Positions 33,646-45,571 of a stretch of 64,000 nucleotides of DNA are shown here, one piece after another. Made by a program: the position numbers and the translations under genes. The notes under the pieces are model-generated. The model searched no databases. It was not told where the DNA came from and was given only the letters and a program-made list of their open reading frames with translations. This stretch comes from Doryteuthis pealeii. Lineage: Eukaryota > Mollusca > Cephalopoda > Myopsida > Loliginidae. The stretch lies in contig CM042145.1 in NCBI GenBank assembly GCA_023376005.1, forward strand, positions 17,116,557-17,180,556. Direction: 5' to 3'. Every line of letters starts with the position of its first letter. The stretch's first letter is position 1.

Positions 33646-34268
33646 TCTTTACTTCTATTATTCTTCTGCTCATCTTTGGTATCTTACGTTCTTCTTCTAG
33701 CGTCTGGACTTCGTCTTGGGGACTTTGTGTCTGGTCTTCCATTGGGGATTTCTCTTTATCAGAAGCCCTGTGTCAGTGGTAGTTTTTAGATAATAACCCA
33801 AGACTTCAATTTGCTTTAGATCATATTTTATTCCGAAATCCCCGCCAGACTACCTGCGCAGATTGAGTCGGCCGTGCGCTTAACACGACTTACCACCCTC
33901 GTGGTTTGAGTGATACTGAACTAAACTCTCTTTCTAATCTAAACTGGAAGAGGGTCTTCTCCACCGATTCTCAAGGTATCCCCCAGAAAGAGGATCAGAC
34001 TGAGGTCAAGCCGATTCACTCAATCCTTCAAGGCCGCCGGCTGCAAATTATAACAGCCATTTTGGTTTCTACACTAATGGTACATAAGTGTTAAGAATCT
34101 AATAATTATGTAACACTACTAGTCAATTTATAAATCCAAACAAAAATATTTACGAATCTACAAAAAACAAGATTTGGCATTAAATAGCCCACAACGGTTT
34201 GATATGCCATTAAACAAAATAATCAACCAAATTTTCAACAACCAAGATGAGGACACTCGTCTAAAGAG
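33646..34268. other. Sequence between the Helitron-like pair and the right arm
   Basis: Includes the 16.76-kb repeat (33655-33760) and a repeat C-like tail (34175-34220). No gene seen. The DNase II first exon was searched for here by eye and not found. Confidence 0.45.
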
Positions 34269-35563
34269 ATCAGTGAAGAATCTATATATTAATACTAGGG
34301 TTCCTTAATTGTACGACCATTATCATCTTGCAACACCCTCTGGTTAAAAATGAGACTGTCCAGATGAAATGCAAAAAAGTAAATACTGATTATCTGGTGC
34401 CGCTTATCCGCCAAATTCTTATTTCACCTCACCTAAATAATGAACCATTCCGTTTTTATTAGAAAGGAAGAAAGGGTCTGTTACACAGAAAAAATATAAT
34501 AAGAAAGAAAGAAAGAGAGTTGGAGAAAGAGAGAGAGAGGGGGTGAGAATGTGAAAACAATAACGCTAATCTGTTTCAATTGAACATACGGTAATTCCAT
34601 GTCAAAACATCCAGGCCATGTCACCCACCCCTTTAAATTTTTCTGAAATTTTGTCCAAGTGTGGATTATGTTAAAGTTTGACAATCCCCAAAATTTGAGC
34701 GTCCAATTCCAAAAATTGGTGGAGTTATGTCAATTTTTCGTATTTCCGAATTGGGGGGGGGGGCGAAAAATGGCGACTTTTGTAATCTATGTTTGTCTGT
34801 AGAATGAGTTTTAGAGCTTCCCTACTACTAAAAATTGGTTTATAAAGGAATTTTTGCCCAAGGAATAAAAAAAATGCTATCAAAAAAATCTTAAAGTCAA
34901 CCAATTTTAAGTTATTGATGATTTCTGATTTTTTCTAGCAAGATCAATATCCCGATGTGGCACTGCATCTATGACAAAACGTTTTTCTATTATTATTTCA
35001 CATATATTGAACATTATTTGCACTAAAAAGATTGTATGATATTTGCTCAGTAAATTATTTATATTAAGAATAGTTATTTAAAGCAATGATTATTTACTAG
35101 AGATTATTATTATTAGTTAATTGACACCATAACAGATTACTATTATTAAATAGAAATAATATCCTTAAACTATATAATTATTTGTATTAGATAGGAATAC
35201 TTGAAACCATACAACTGCGTGCTAATTATTTGTATTTGGTAGGAATAGTTGATATCATATAACCAGGGATGAGTTTAATCTAAGAGAGGGCAGACAAAAA
35301 TGGCCTTGATGGACCCCTTAAAAATGAGGGCACCACGGCAATTTTTTTATAATTTGCAAAATTTATGTTCTTTATTTGTTAAAATTAATATTAACGTAAA
35401 ATCTTTTTTTAATTGATAAAAATAAACAAAAAAGCTTTAAAATTAAATATTTCTATTGACAAATAACATAGATTATAATAACTAAAATTATTAGCAATGA
35501 TATATTTCAGTGGAACTTTTTAAAAAACGAAATCAAACATTAAAACATTACATTATTTAAATT

Positions 35564-35633
<70 letters not shown>

Positions 35634-36531
35634 GATAAATCAACACTGGAAATTTCATTTAAATCGGATAATTCCCTGAGTTTTGGTACATTTCTTTTTT
35701 CAATCAGGAGGGTTAGATTTATTTTGTAAAAAACGTCTATGACGTCACAAATGGTGGTACCTAAAACATATATTGAACTGTTTAGAAATACAATACATCA
35801 TTATCTTTATTATCAGTGTTTAGCACATGTTCACAACATCAAAAGAATGGATGAATAAAAGGCTTCCTAAGTTATTTTTATAGTCAGAAGTTGATCCCAC
35901 TTGACAGAAACATCTTGGAATATCACCACACTCCAGCTTAGGTATTACTACAATAGTCCGTATTTGTTTCATATAGCAAAACCTTCCTGATGGTCATTTC
36001 CTTCAATTCAAAGGCTTGGTCACACTCGGATCCGGGTCAGTAGGTCGATTGGTTGTTTTTTTGTTTTTTTTTACAGTACCAACCCTCTTTTGGACTATTT
36101 AATGCCGAATTAAGTCATTTTCATATTCAATTTCTTACAGTACCTGCTGTTGTTTAACGTCCTATACCGCCTCATTCCACCCGTCTGGAAGTCACATTAA
36201 TTTCCTAATCCACCCCAAATGATAACCTTTGTTTAAATGTAATATTAAACATAGTTAGAAGTCTTTGATTTAAGGGAAATAACAGCTAACTTTAAATGAA
36301 AAGGCTATTTTTAGCCATTTATAAATCCTTATAGGAATGGGGCTCTGGACTTAGAAAATTCTTAACAGGATGTTAAGAGTTTTAAACGCCACTAATATAA
36401 AAAAAAATTCATATGATTTTTATAAAGTACTAATCTTCAAATGGCACGTCTCGAAATTTGAGCCCAATCGGATTATTAGTTTACAAATTACAATTATTTA
36501 AGTAAAGCTACCGTTGCAAATTTTCTAAACA

Positions 36532-37561
36532 ATGGAAAAATCTGAATTTCGTGTGTTCATAAAGCATTGCTTTCTGATGGGAAAAATACTGTTCAAGCAA
36601 AGCAATGGCTTGATAAGTGTTATTCAGACTCTGATCATTCGAAAACAACGGTTAATAGATGGTATGCTGACTTTAAACGCAGTCGTACATACACAAATGA
36701 TGCTGAACACCCAGGTGGCCCAAATTCGGCAGTTGTCCCAGGAAACACCAAAAAACTCTACAAACTCCTTTTGGCCGATTGTAAATTGAAGTTGCGTGAG
36801 ATAACAGAGGAGTTGAAGATATCAGAAGGCAGTGTATTCACCATTTTACATGAACATTTGCCAATGAGAAAGCCATGTTCAAAGTTTGCTCACAGTCGAT
36901 CAAAACGCGTCGACGATTCAGAGCGTTGTCAGCAACTGTTTCAACGCATCAAAAAGGAGTTTTTGTGTAAATATGTGACAATGGATGAAACATGAATCCA
37001 CCACTTCCTTCTGGAGTCAAATCGGCAGGCAGCTGAGTGGACAGCAGCAGGTGAAAGCCGTCCAAAGCGACCAAAGATGCAAACATCAGCAGGCAGGGTT
37101 TTGATCTCCGTATTTTGGGATGCGCAAGGTATTTTGTTCATCGATTACCTTGAGAAAGGAAGAACCATCAATAGCGAATATTATATAGCATTATTGGTGC
37201 GTTTGAAGGAAGGAATCGCCAAAAAACGGTCACAAATGAAGAAGAAAAAAGTAATTTTTCACCAAGACAATGCACCGTGTCACAAGTCAATTGCAATGAT
37301 GGCAAAACTACATGAATTGCACTTCGAATTGCTTCTGCACCCACCCTATTCTCCAGATCTGGCCCCCGGCGACTACTGGCTGTTTGCACACCTCAAAAAG
37401 AATGCTCCAGGGAAAGAGTTTGGCTCCAGTGAAGAAATGATATTGGAAACTGGGGCGTATTTTTGAGGCCAAAGAGAAATCGTTCTACAAAAAGGCATCG
37501 AATTGTTAGAGAAACGTTGGAATCAGTGTATCACCCTAGAAGGAGACTATGTTGATGAATA
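36532..37561 (+). pseudogene. mariner transposase relic in the right arm
   Basis: Inverted duplicate of the 4473-5491 relic, nearly identical. It has the same early frameshift and the same TGA stop after TMDET. It also has private changes: an indel near the GGPNSAVV segment that shifts the frame relative to the left copy, one substitution in the helix between the second and third catalytic Asp, and a one-base shift before the EAKEKSFYKK stretch. The DD34D spacing (HQDN ... APGDYW) is intact. Terminal inverted repeats were not resolved with confidence. Confidence 0.93.
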
Positions 37562-38939
37562 AAGTCGAATTTTGCCTAAAAGTTGTTTTATTAGTTATAT
37601 AACGGCAACACCCGGCAAAGAAATGAATAAAGACAGAGACCGACTGCTGAAGCGCTTTTATTTGGGTAAATACTGGAATTGTCACTATCCTCCTGTTTCG
37701 CAACGGTCTTCAACGAACGTCTTCAACGTGAAACTTCTTGCCGTCTTCAAATCCTGCTGCTAAATGAAATTCGAAATCCAGCGCCATGCAACACGTGACC
37801 TTTACCGGTGTCAACGGTGTCTTGTATCCATGCAATAGGATGGCCGAACAAAACAAGGAGATAATTATCTTGCATTTACAAGTTAGGCCCGGGACTTATT
37901 GAGTGATGTGTTATTGAACAGGCTCAACGCTGTTTAACTTCAGTGATCTAGCGGGAAGATGCTTTCAGCATGACTTGACCATAAAGCCAATCACTCTCAG
38001 GGATTAACCTGCGTTATTACTTGGCTGTAAGCAACGTCATGTATCTTTTTAAAGACAGACCTTTAAACAATGTGTAGGTATGCCTAGATTGATCAGTCGA
38101 TTTTTCTAATGTTATGTCAACCAGTTTAGATTTATTTCATGTGTTTACATACGCCTATCGTTTCAATGCTATACAGCGCTTTCCATCAGAGATTACCAAA
38201 GAAAGATGAGAGAATACATGTAAGATTTGGCAATAAATAACAAAACAACGTATATCTATATTTATAACATAATATTTAATTCAAATTTGCAAGCTGGGAG
38301 GATCATAATACGGACGCCGATAGGCTAGTATTTATAATGTCATTTGGCGGGATTATTTCTTCAAATCAATTTTACAAATGTTCGCAACGAAATAAATTTG
38401 CACTTATCTTTTTACGGGTGATTCATTTTCTGTATTAATGACTATTCCGGATATTATTCTTTATGTGGCATTTTGGTCATGGTGACTTTCTTCTTGGGCA
38501 TAACTTTTCTCCCCTCCCCCACGAGATGTTCACTGACCGGGTCCCGAGTATTAACTGTAGCTGCTACCAGGGATCGCTTTCCCCCCCCCAACGTGACGTC
38601 ACCTGTCTCTCGGTAGGTTTTGCGTACGTGGGTAAAGCAACGAGTGTAGTATCAGTTTTTCGTTTCCCTCCGCAAGGTCGGCTACGTGCTAATGACGAAG
38701 CGAAATTTTTCTTCTTCCGGTGAGCTTTAGGGTCACATTCTGGGACTCCCCCCCCCCTCTCCTGGTGTCTGCCAGTCTCTCAGAATATTCTAGGAGTTTC
38801 CAAATTGTTGATAATTTGATTTAACGTAACACATGTCTCAATATTAGGGAATTGTATTCATTGTACATTTATATTTTTTGAGTAATTGTTTCTTAACAGT
38901 TTTTTCTTTTCTTTTCTTTTTGTACAACTATTCCTATCT

Positions 38940-39366
38940 GACACAACCAGTGCTGCTGTATGGCTGCACCACCTGGACCCTAACGAAGCGACTAGGGAAT
39001 AAACTAGATGGGAGCTGCGCAAGAATGCTGCGGGTGATCCTGAACAAGACGTGGAAACAGCACCCCACGAGAAAGCAGCTGTACGGCCACCTGCCACATA
39101 TCACCCAAATCATCCGAGTAAGACGGATAAGACACGCGGGACACTGCTGGAGAAGCAAGAACGAACTCATAAGCGACGTACTCTTGTGGAAGCCAGCACA
39201 TGGGCACGCCAGTATCGGCCGACCAGTAAAGACGTACATTAATCAGCTCTGCGTGGATACAGGATGCTGCATAGAGGACCTCCCGAGAATGATGAGTGAT
39301 AGGGACGGATGGAGAGAGATTTTCATGGATATCCGTGCCAACAGCGCGACATGATGATGATGATTC
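38940..39366 (+). pseudogene. RTE-like LINE, C-terminal fragment (right arm)
   Basis: Inverted duplicate of 2669-3090, here with one uninterrupted frame of about 140 codons from LLYGCTTWTLTK to DIRANSAT, a stop, then an (ATG)n tail. It lacks the RT catalytic core, so it is a dead 5'-truncated insertion. Confidence 0.82.
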
Positions 39367-40974
39367 CTATCTAATATCTTGATATCAGCTACTATTTAAA
39401 ATAAATAATTTGGACACAGTTGAATGGTTTCAAATATTCTTAATACAAATAATTATATAGTTTTTTTTATGTCCATAATGAACTCAACCTTCAGCGCTAG
39501 TACAGTCAGAGATCGGTAAACATTAAACAAGGATATCATTTTTAAAAGTACTTTAGTTTTAGGAGTGGGGCTCCACGCGAGGTAAACAATTTTTCTTTTC
39601 CGGAGGCAAGGCCTTGACGGTTGAATTCACCTACCTCCACTATGGTTTAGCCACAATGAGAAATTTATCTGAGAAATGCAAAAACGTACGTTAAATGTAA
39701 CAGAAATCAGCGTTTTTTTTTTTTTTAACACATAATCTTGGAATTATTATTTATATCAAACGTTAAAGAAAACAGTAAAAGATAATTTTCCATTTTTATT
39801 AACGTTTTAAAATAGTTTTAAAATTACTGACTTATGAAACCTCCGTAATTTGGACATAACAAAAGTTAGTGCTACATTCTAATAATGGCCGTCCAGTGAT
39901 TGCCCGAATGCTGACCTCAAAATGAGGCTACGGCACCGCAGGTCTATCTTCAAAGCCATGTAATGAATAATGGTCGAGGAGGATAGTTTAAAAGGACCAA
40001 ATTATGTAATACTAACCCTACTCAGGGTAACTTAAAGTAAAAAAAGTATTTTCTTAGCTCAAAAACACACTAGGAAATGGATTTTTTTGTCCACATATCC
40101 AGAATTATCACTGCTTCAGCTTTTCTTAATGTTTTATTACATGTTATTATGCTACTAATGACTCACAAGTATAGATGATGCTAATGAATTAAACAAAAAT
40201 ATTTTGATTTAGGGACGGTCCAAACCCCATTCAGGACGGTTGATAATTTTTGTTCAGGACGGTCATGAAAAAAGTTAGTGTCTTGGGTTATATTATGACT
40301 AGAGGTCAGGGAATCGCGTTCTTAGTACGTTCGTTCATATTTACATTTCTGTGAGTGTACAATTCATTCTTAAAAGTTTTTTTGTTCTTTTTCACACTGT
40401 CCTATCGAATGCGAGCAATTTTCAAACATATCTATTTGACCTCATAGATGAGATCCTAACAGGTATTAACACTCCGGGTTAGAGTTGACCTGGGAGTAAT
40501 GGCAGTGAAAGAGTGCTCCACACTCACCCAGATCTCTAGCTTCACCATTTAGTGGGTATGGCCAAAATTTCACGAGTTTTTTTTTTTGTTTTTTTCACTC
40601 ACCCCAATTAAAATTCAACAAAATTCGGAAAGAAATGAATGAAATTCAACCCATTTTTTACTGTATCATAAAAGGGAGTTTTTTTTAAATTACGTGTAAA
40701 AATATTGTATTAAAAAAAAAACCGCGGGAGAATTTTATAAATTGAAATGTCAAATTTATACAATAGCCATGTTAGATAATTGGTTTATCTAATAATTTTT
40801 TTTTGAAACTAACAAAAATCAACTTTTTTTTATTAGAATTTTATTTCCAGTCATACAAAGGAAATTCTTGAGAGATACAGCATAACTCTAATACGCCTGC
40901 CAATGGCTTTTGCGGGCAAGTTTTTCCTGAAATTAGCACGTACAGGTCCACTGTTTCCACCGGTGAGTTTAACA

Positions 40975-41203
40975 GGTTTGAATTCAGAGTTTTCCTTCTC
41001 CTAGACTGGTTGCCTAACCAAGGTTAATGAACCAGTGAAATAGATCACTAATTAGGACTGAGCCTATTCTAGTAGTGACCACCCCAAGCAGAGATTGAAG
41101 AGGTTTGAATTTCAGAGTTTTCCCTCCTAGACTGGTTGCCTAACCAAGGTTAAAGAGCCCAGTCTGTCCTACTTTATTCATAGCTGGAGGGAGAGTAGTT
41201 GGA
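40975..41203 (-). mobile_element. SINE-A at the outer edge of the right arm
   Basis: Inverted counterpart of 808-1063 with the same duplicated 3' module; cut by SINE-B at 41203. Confidence 0.78.
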
Positions 41204-41440
41204 GCTCAGACGGTTAGAGCGTTCGGCTAGAAACCACAAAGGTTCCTAGTTCGATACCGGTCCTCGCCAACTCAGCATATGAGTAGCAAAGGATCTGTGC
41301 GGTAAAGGTAGAAGCTGATGGTACGTGTGGCGCTCCACCTAGAACGCCAAAAACAATCTCCTTGGTCTAGCGCTATTGAAAGGGGATAGACTCCCTCACT
41401 GACTGGCTGATACCGACTTTAGGCCGCCCGACGACTCTAC
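41203..41440 (+). mobile_element. SINE-B at the end of the right inverted arm
   Basis: Head AGCTCAGACGGTTAGAGCG then GTTCCTAGTTCGATACCGG, body to CTTTAGGCCGCCC, running into a (TA)n tract and the 10-N gap. It sits inside SINE-A. Confidence 0.82.
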
Positions 41441-41442
41441 TT

Positions 41443-41489
<47 letters not shown>

Positions 41490-41490
41490 C

Positions 41491-41500
41491 NNNNNNNNNN
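41491..41500. other. Assembly gap of 10 N after a TA microsatellite
   Basis: Ten N directly following a (TA)n tract, typical of a collapsed or unresolved simple repeat. It lies about 290 bases beyond the outer edge of the right inverted arm. Confidence 0.99.
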
Positions 41501-41654
41501 AGTGTATTTTGGCAGCATTTTCTCTTTAAACATGTTTTGGTGAACTCGAGTGACGATTCCTGTCGTACGAGTTTCTGTTCAATCCTTTCAGGGTGTCTGG
41601 CCATCTTTTTGGTGTCAGGGTGGAACTGGTGTAGTAATCTACCAAAGGTGTCTC

Positions 41655-41696
41655 TACGAGCGCTTTTGGCATGTCGATCTGCCATCTTCAGGTTGG
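41655..41696 (-). ncRNA. Hammerhead-like motif 6, degenerate
   Basis: Minus strand: CTGAAGA core, T, GGCA/TGCC stem II, then AAAA in place of GAAA, AGCGCT, C. Homologous to motif 5 with a key G lost. Confidence 0.45.
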
Positions 41697-42034
41697 AAAC
41701 TGATGGTATGTTTCGTTTTTAAAGAAAACGAGCAGTAGCATAGGAATTGGTAGTGGGAGGTAGTAACAATTGGTAGTGGGAGGTAGTAGGAATTGGTAGT
41801 AGTTCGAACGAACGATGCAGTAGAGATTTTGTGGGGGGGGTCACGAGTTTGTGAGAAGGGGAGGGGAATAGTGGAAGGAGGATAGGCGGGAAATTATAAT
41901 AGTTTCGACCTTTTCATAAAACGGTCTTCCCCAAGAGCAACATATTTTAAAACACATTACGATCCAAAACGTGAGCGTTGTTTGAGCCTCACGAGCCAAT
42001 CGGTTTCTATTCCCTCTTTCTTTCATAAATATAG

Positions 42035-42090
42035 TTGCTCTTGAGGAAGACCGTTTTATTAAAAGGTCGAAACAGATATCCGTCAGCATA
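42035..42090 (+). ncRNA. Hammerhead-like motif 7, degenerate
   Basis: TTGAGGA in place of CTGANGA, stem II GACC/GGTC, GAAA, ACAG...CCGT then C, 4-bp stem I TGCT/AGCA if one T is bulged. A second, inverted, more decayed copy lies at 41895-41945. Confidence 0.4.
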
Positions 42091-42148
42091 TTACTATTAT
42101 CATTTGTTTTTTCAATCTATTTTCATTCATACTGTCGGATTAATTTAC

Positions 42149-42204
<56 letters not shown>

Positions 42205-42205
<1 letters not shown>

Positions 42206-42440
42206 ATTGGTGACTTATTCTGTACACCCACCTCCATTTTTTAAATTCATTATGAACTAACACCTATCTTTGGTGAGCTATTCTGTTCACCCACTTTCCC
42301 TTTGGTTACATATTGGGTCCACACATCTCCATTTGTTGGTCCATTTGGTAATACCTCCCTTTGGTGACATATTCTGTGCACTCACCTTCCTTTGGTGACA
42401 GATTCTGTACATTTATCTCACTTTTGTGACCTATTCCCAA
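42205..42440 (+). repeat. Degenerate tandem repeat, about 40-50-bp units
   Basis: Five or six units around TTTGGTGAC(A/T)TATTCTGT and CACCCAC(C/T)T; strongly diverged. No homology recognised. Confidence 0.6.
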
Positions 42441-42668
42441 GATCGATAGAAAGAGATAGATAGATAGATAGAAAGAGACAGAGAAAGAAAAAGAAAAAAA
42501 AAGATAGTTAAATCCAAATTATTATACTTTTTACTTATTAAACAATTTTGCAATAGTTCTTATATTGTAATCGTTGTAATAGTTCAATTATACACTATAG
42601 TATATCCTCGGGCACCACTAATTATATTATTATTATTATTATTATTATTATTGATGTTGTTGTTGTAA

Positions 42669-43305
42669 TCTTATTATAATGGAGATTGTGTGTTTTTCTG
42701 TCTGTAACCGAAACTATATCACTACTCAAGTCCAAATTCCCTTTGTTATTTACATCACATTCTCCAGGATTTCATTTTTATTTAAACCTCAATTATTAAT
42801 AAAATTGTTTTACATTACTCACACTGTTGACCATATCTACATACTAATAACATGCAATTGTATTTATATATACAACAAAATAGCGGTTTGCAGTGTGAAC
42901 GGGAAGGCTAATTTGCATATTGATCTTAAAAATTTGATTTTAATAAATATATGTTTAGTATTATTGATTTCTAATTGTTTGATTTTATCTTATGAATATG
43001 AGCAGAAATCTCAGGGATAAATCTTAAAGAAATCCATTAACAAGAAGAAATAACTGTAATATTATTCTTTACTTCCTATTTTAACTAAATAGTTAAATTA
43101 GGAAAATTTACAAAAGACAGACAGGAGTAATGGAAAATGATGGAAGAGTTAGTTTCAAAGTTGTTCTATTTTTCAATCATACCCCCTCTGTTCAAAATCT
43201 TTTTATCTGCATTTTTATTCAGTTTCATTAGTTTAAAATTTAATATGATATTTTTTTATATTAAAACTTAAATACTTGCACCCGGAGGGTGCATATATTT
43301 GCTAG
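42669..43305 (+). mobile_element. Non-autonomous Helitron, copy H3
   Basis: 637 bp, preceded by A and followed by T, with the intact 3' hairpin and CTAG. Its short ATG-starting frame is not conserved as protein in the other copies. Confidence 0.85.
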
Positions 43306-43449
43306 TCTATATAATAATTTTTTAATTTATAATAAAATATTACCTCCCCATTTTACATATGATTCCTCTACTTTTAGTAGTTTACAAATTTGCATGTACC
43401 AAACATCAATCTATATAATAATACGATGTCACATTTTATATAGTATATG

Positions 43450-43725
43450 GTGTGGATAATTTGCATACTGGTTTTAACAACACTGGGTTTGATAAATGAT
43501 TACTTACTGTTATTGATTTCTAATGTTATTTTATTTTCAAACGCTTTAAAATCAATCTTATGTATAATTTCAAATAGAAATGAATCAAATAATAATAATA
43601 ATAATAATAATAATAATTCTAACCTTTTTTTACATACGTTCTTATTTAGTTTCGTTCGTCTTTCTAATTTGATACAATATTTTATTACATTAAAACTTAA
43701 GTACTTGCACCCGGAGTGCACATAG
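43450..43725 (+). mobile_element. Helitron copy H7, degenerate 3' part
   Basis: Matches the 3' half of the family, with a (TAA)n expansion in the middle. The hairpin is damaged (GCACCCGGAGTGCAC) and CTAG is lost. Confidence 0.6.
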
Positions 43726-43926
43726 TACACATCTATGTGTGTCACACTTTAACACTACCCCGATCCGGAGAAGCTTGAGAAGAAGGGTGTGGGGGTGGCA
43801 GTGGTGGGGAGGTGGTGATCTGGAGCAGCTCGAATGGAATCATTTGAAGTGGTGATAGTAAGGGGTAGCGAGAGCGCAAGCGGAAGTGATAACGTTTATC
43901 TGTTTCATTGGATTAGAATGGAAGAT

Positions 43927-43927
<1 letters not shown>

Positions 43928-43996
<69 letters not shown>
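43928..43996 (+). repeat. (AG)n microsatellite
   Basis: About 34 uninterrupted AG units next to a G-rich stretch (43780-43830). Confidence 0.95.
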
Positions 43997-43998
<2 letters not shown>

Positions 43999-44275
43999 AA
44001 ATCCTGAGTGAAAGGAGTGAAGGTGTGAAAGGACAGGAAGAGTGAAAGAAAAAGAAGAGAAGTGTAGAAGAAAGAAATCAAGCGAGAGAATGATACTAAC
44101 GTGACAAAAGTTAACGTGTAAAGAGTCGGAAATTATTAAATACAAATAGAAATCTACAACAATTTATCTCAGATGTTATTTCAGTGAAATAAATGAATGG
44201 GGTGAAGGACGAGCAAAGGCATATGATGACGGATAATTTTTTATCAACTACCATGGAATTATTATTATTATTATC

Positions 44276-44904
44276 ACTGCTTTTGAGTTTTTCACATCAG
44301 CGTTAGCTGATGGCCTTTCACTGGAGTCTGAGTGACAACAAGTCACCTCAGGTCTCCAGGAATCTTCTGAGTATTCTAGCTGATTGCAGCAGTGCAGTAG
44401 TCTGGATGGTCTCAATTCTTCCTCTGATTTCTAGATCCTCCAGTCTTTTTTCCAAGTTTATTGGGACCGTTCCAAGTGCACCAACTACCATTGGTATCAC
44501 TTTCACTCTCATATTCCACAGATTTTTCAATTCTCTGGCAAGGTCCAGGTATTTATCCATCTTTTCATTTTCCTTCAGCTTCACCTTGTGATCTGATGGG
44601 ACTGCAAAGTCCACCAGTTGACACGTTCTTTTTTTTTGTTAATCAATACTAGGCCTGGTCTCCTGGCTGGGATAGGGTGATCCGTCTTTATATCGAAGTC
44701 CCAGATAATCTTATGTGTTTCATTCTCAAAAACAGATTCTGGTTTATGCATATACCATTTTGTTGTATGGTCAAAATTAAATTTTTTGCATAATTCCCAG
44801 TGGATCACCTTCCCAACCCAGTCGTGCCTAGCTTTGTTCTCCGTTGTGCTAGTTTGCTACATTCACTTAATACATGGTTTACAGTCTCATCTCAGTCACT
44901 GCAC

Positions 44905-44908
<4 letters not shown>
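44276..44908 (-). pseudogene. 3' end of a LINE with a restriction-like endonuclease, embedded in (TAA)n
   Basis: On the minus strand it begins within the zinc-finger region, then reads VIHWELCKKFNFDHTTKWYM, ENETHKIIWDFDIKTDHP, RRPGLVLINKKK, DFAV-like, KENEKMDKYLDLARELKNLW and ILRRFLET. The RPD-x-VDFAVP block resembles the PD...D core of the R2/R4-type restriction-like endonuclease used for target cleavage. (TAA)n flanks both ends (44262-44275 and 44909-44941), with no gap between the microsatellite and the 5'-truncation point. Confidence 0.75.
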
Positions 44909-44940
<32 letters not shown>

Positions 44941-44941
44941 T

Positions 44942-45224
44942 TTTGCCGTAGCTTGTGGTTCACTGGAGGCTGAGTGACAGAAAATCTCCTCAGGTCTCCA
45001 GGACTCTTCTGAGTATTCTAGCCGATCCTAACAGTGCTGTAGCTTGAATGGTCTCGATTCTTCCTCTGATTTCCAATTTATCCAGATTCTTTTCCAGAGC
45101 TTTGGGGACCGTCCCAAGGGTACCAATTACAATTGATACGACGTTCACCTTCATGTTCCACAGTTTCCTCAGTGCTCTGGCAAGGTCTAAGTATTAGTCT
45201 ATCTTTCTTTCATTTTCATTCGCT
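44942..45224 (-). pseudogene. Second 3' LINE fragment of the same RLE lineage
   Basis: Shorter and more diverged minus-strand copy covering only the last part (LARALRKLWNMKVNV-like, then ETSRATALL and ILRRVLET-like). It follows directly on the (TAA)n tract at 44909-44941 that also borders the previous copy, so two insertions share one microsatellite. Confidence 0.68.
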
Positions 45225-45259
45225 TATGAAATTCAACATACAAATACATTTCAAATTAC

Positions 45260-45260
<1 letters not shown>

Positions 45261-45306
<46 letters not shown>
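45261..45306 (+). repeat. (CT)n microsatellite
   Basis: About 22 CT units. Confidence 0.95.
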
Positions 45307-45311
<5 letters not shown>

Positions 45312-45571
45312 ACACTCCCAGAGAAACTAACATATATAACGAGGAGATATACATAGAGAGGAAAAAGTGATAGGCAGAATTTAAAGTAAGAAATTGGTCA
45401 GTTCTTTTTTTGCGACTAATTAGAACTAATTAAAACGGATTTTTTTTCAAACATAACTTAATCCTAAAAGTAAGGAATAATTTAGTATAATTTTCGTGTC
45501 ATTAAACTAAACAGTAAAAAAGCCTTTAGGAGACAAAAGTTGATTCGCTCAGCTTTTGAATAATATATATA

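Larger units (their letters stand above)
34269..41204 (-). repeat. Right arm of the ~6.95-kb inverted duplication
   Basis: Reverse complement of 808-7773. The inner boundary is near 34269 (last shared stretch reads ATCAGTGAAGAATC). The outer boundary is at about 41203, where a SINE-B copy follows directly inside a SINE-A copy, so the original duplication may have continued beyond that insertion. The contents mirror the left arm: repeat D and CT tract, mariner relic, RTE-like fragment, repeat C fragment and SINE-A. Confidence 0.93.

Noticed and set aside
41203..41275. Possible functional tRNA gene
   Set aside because: tRNA-like head only; the same head and body recur at 8955, 12783 and 22665, so it is SINE-B.
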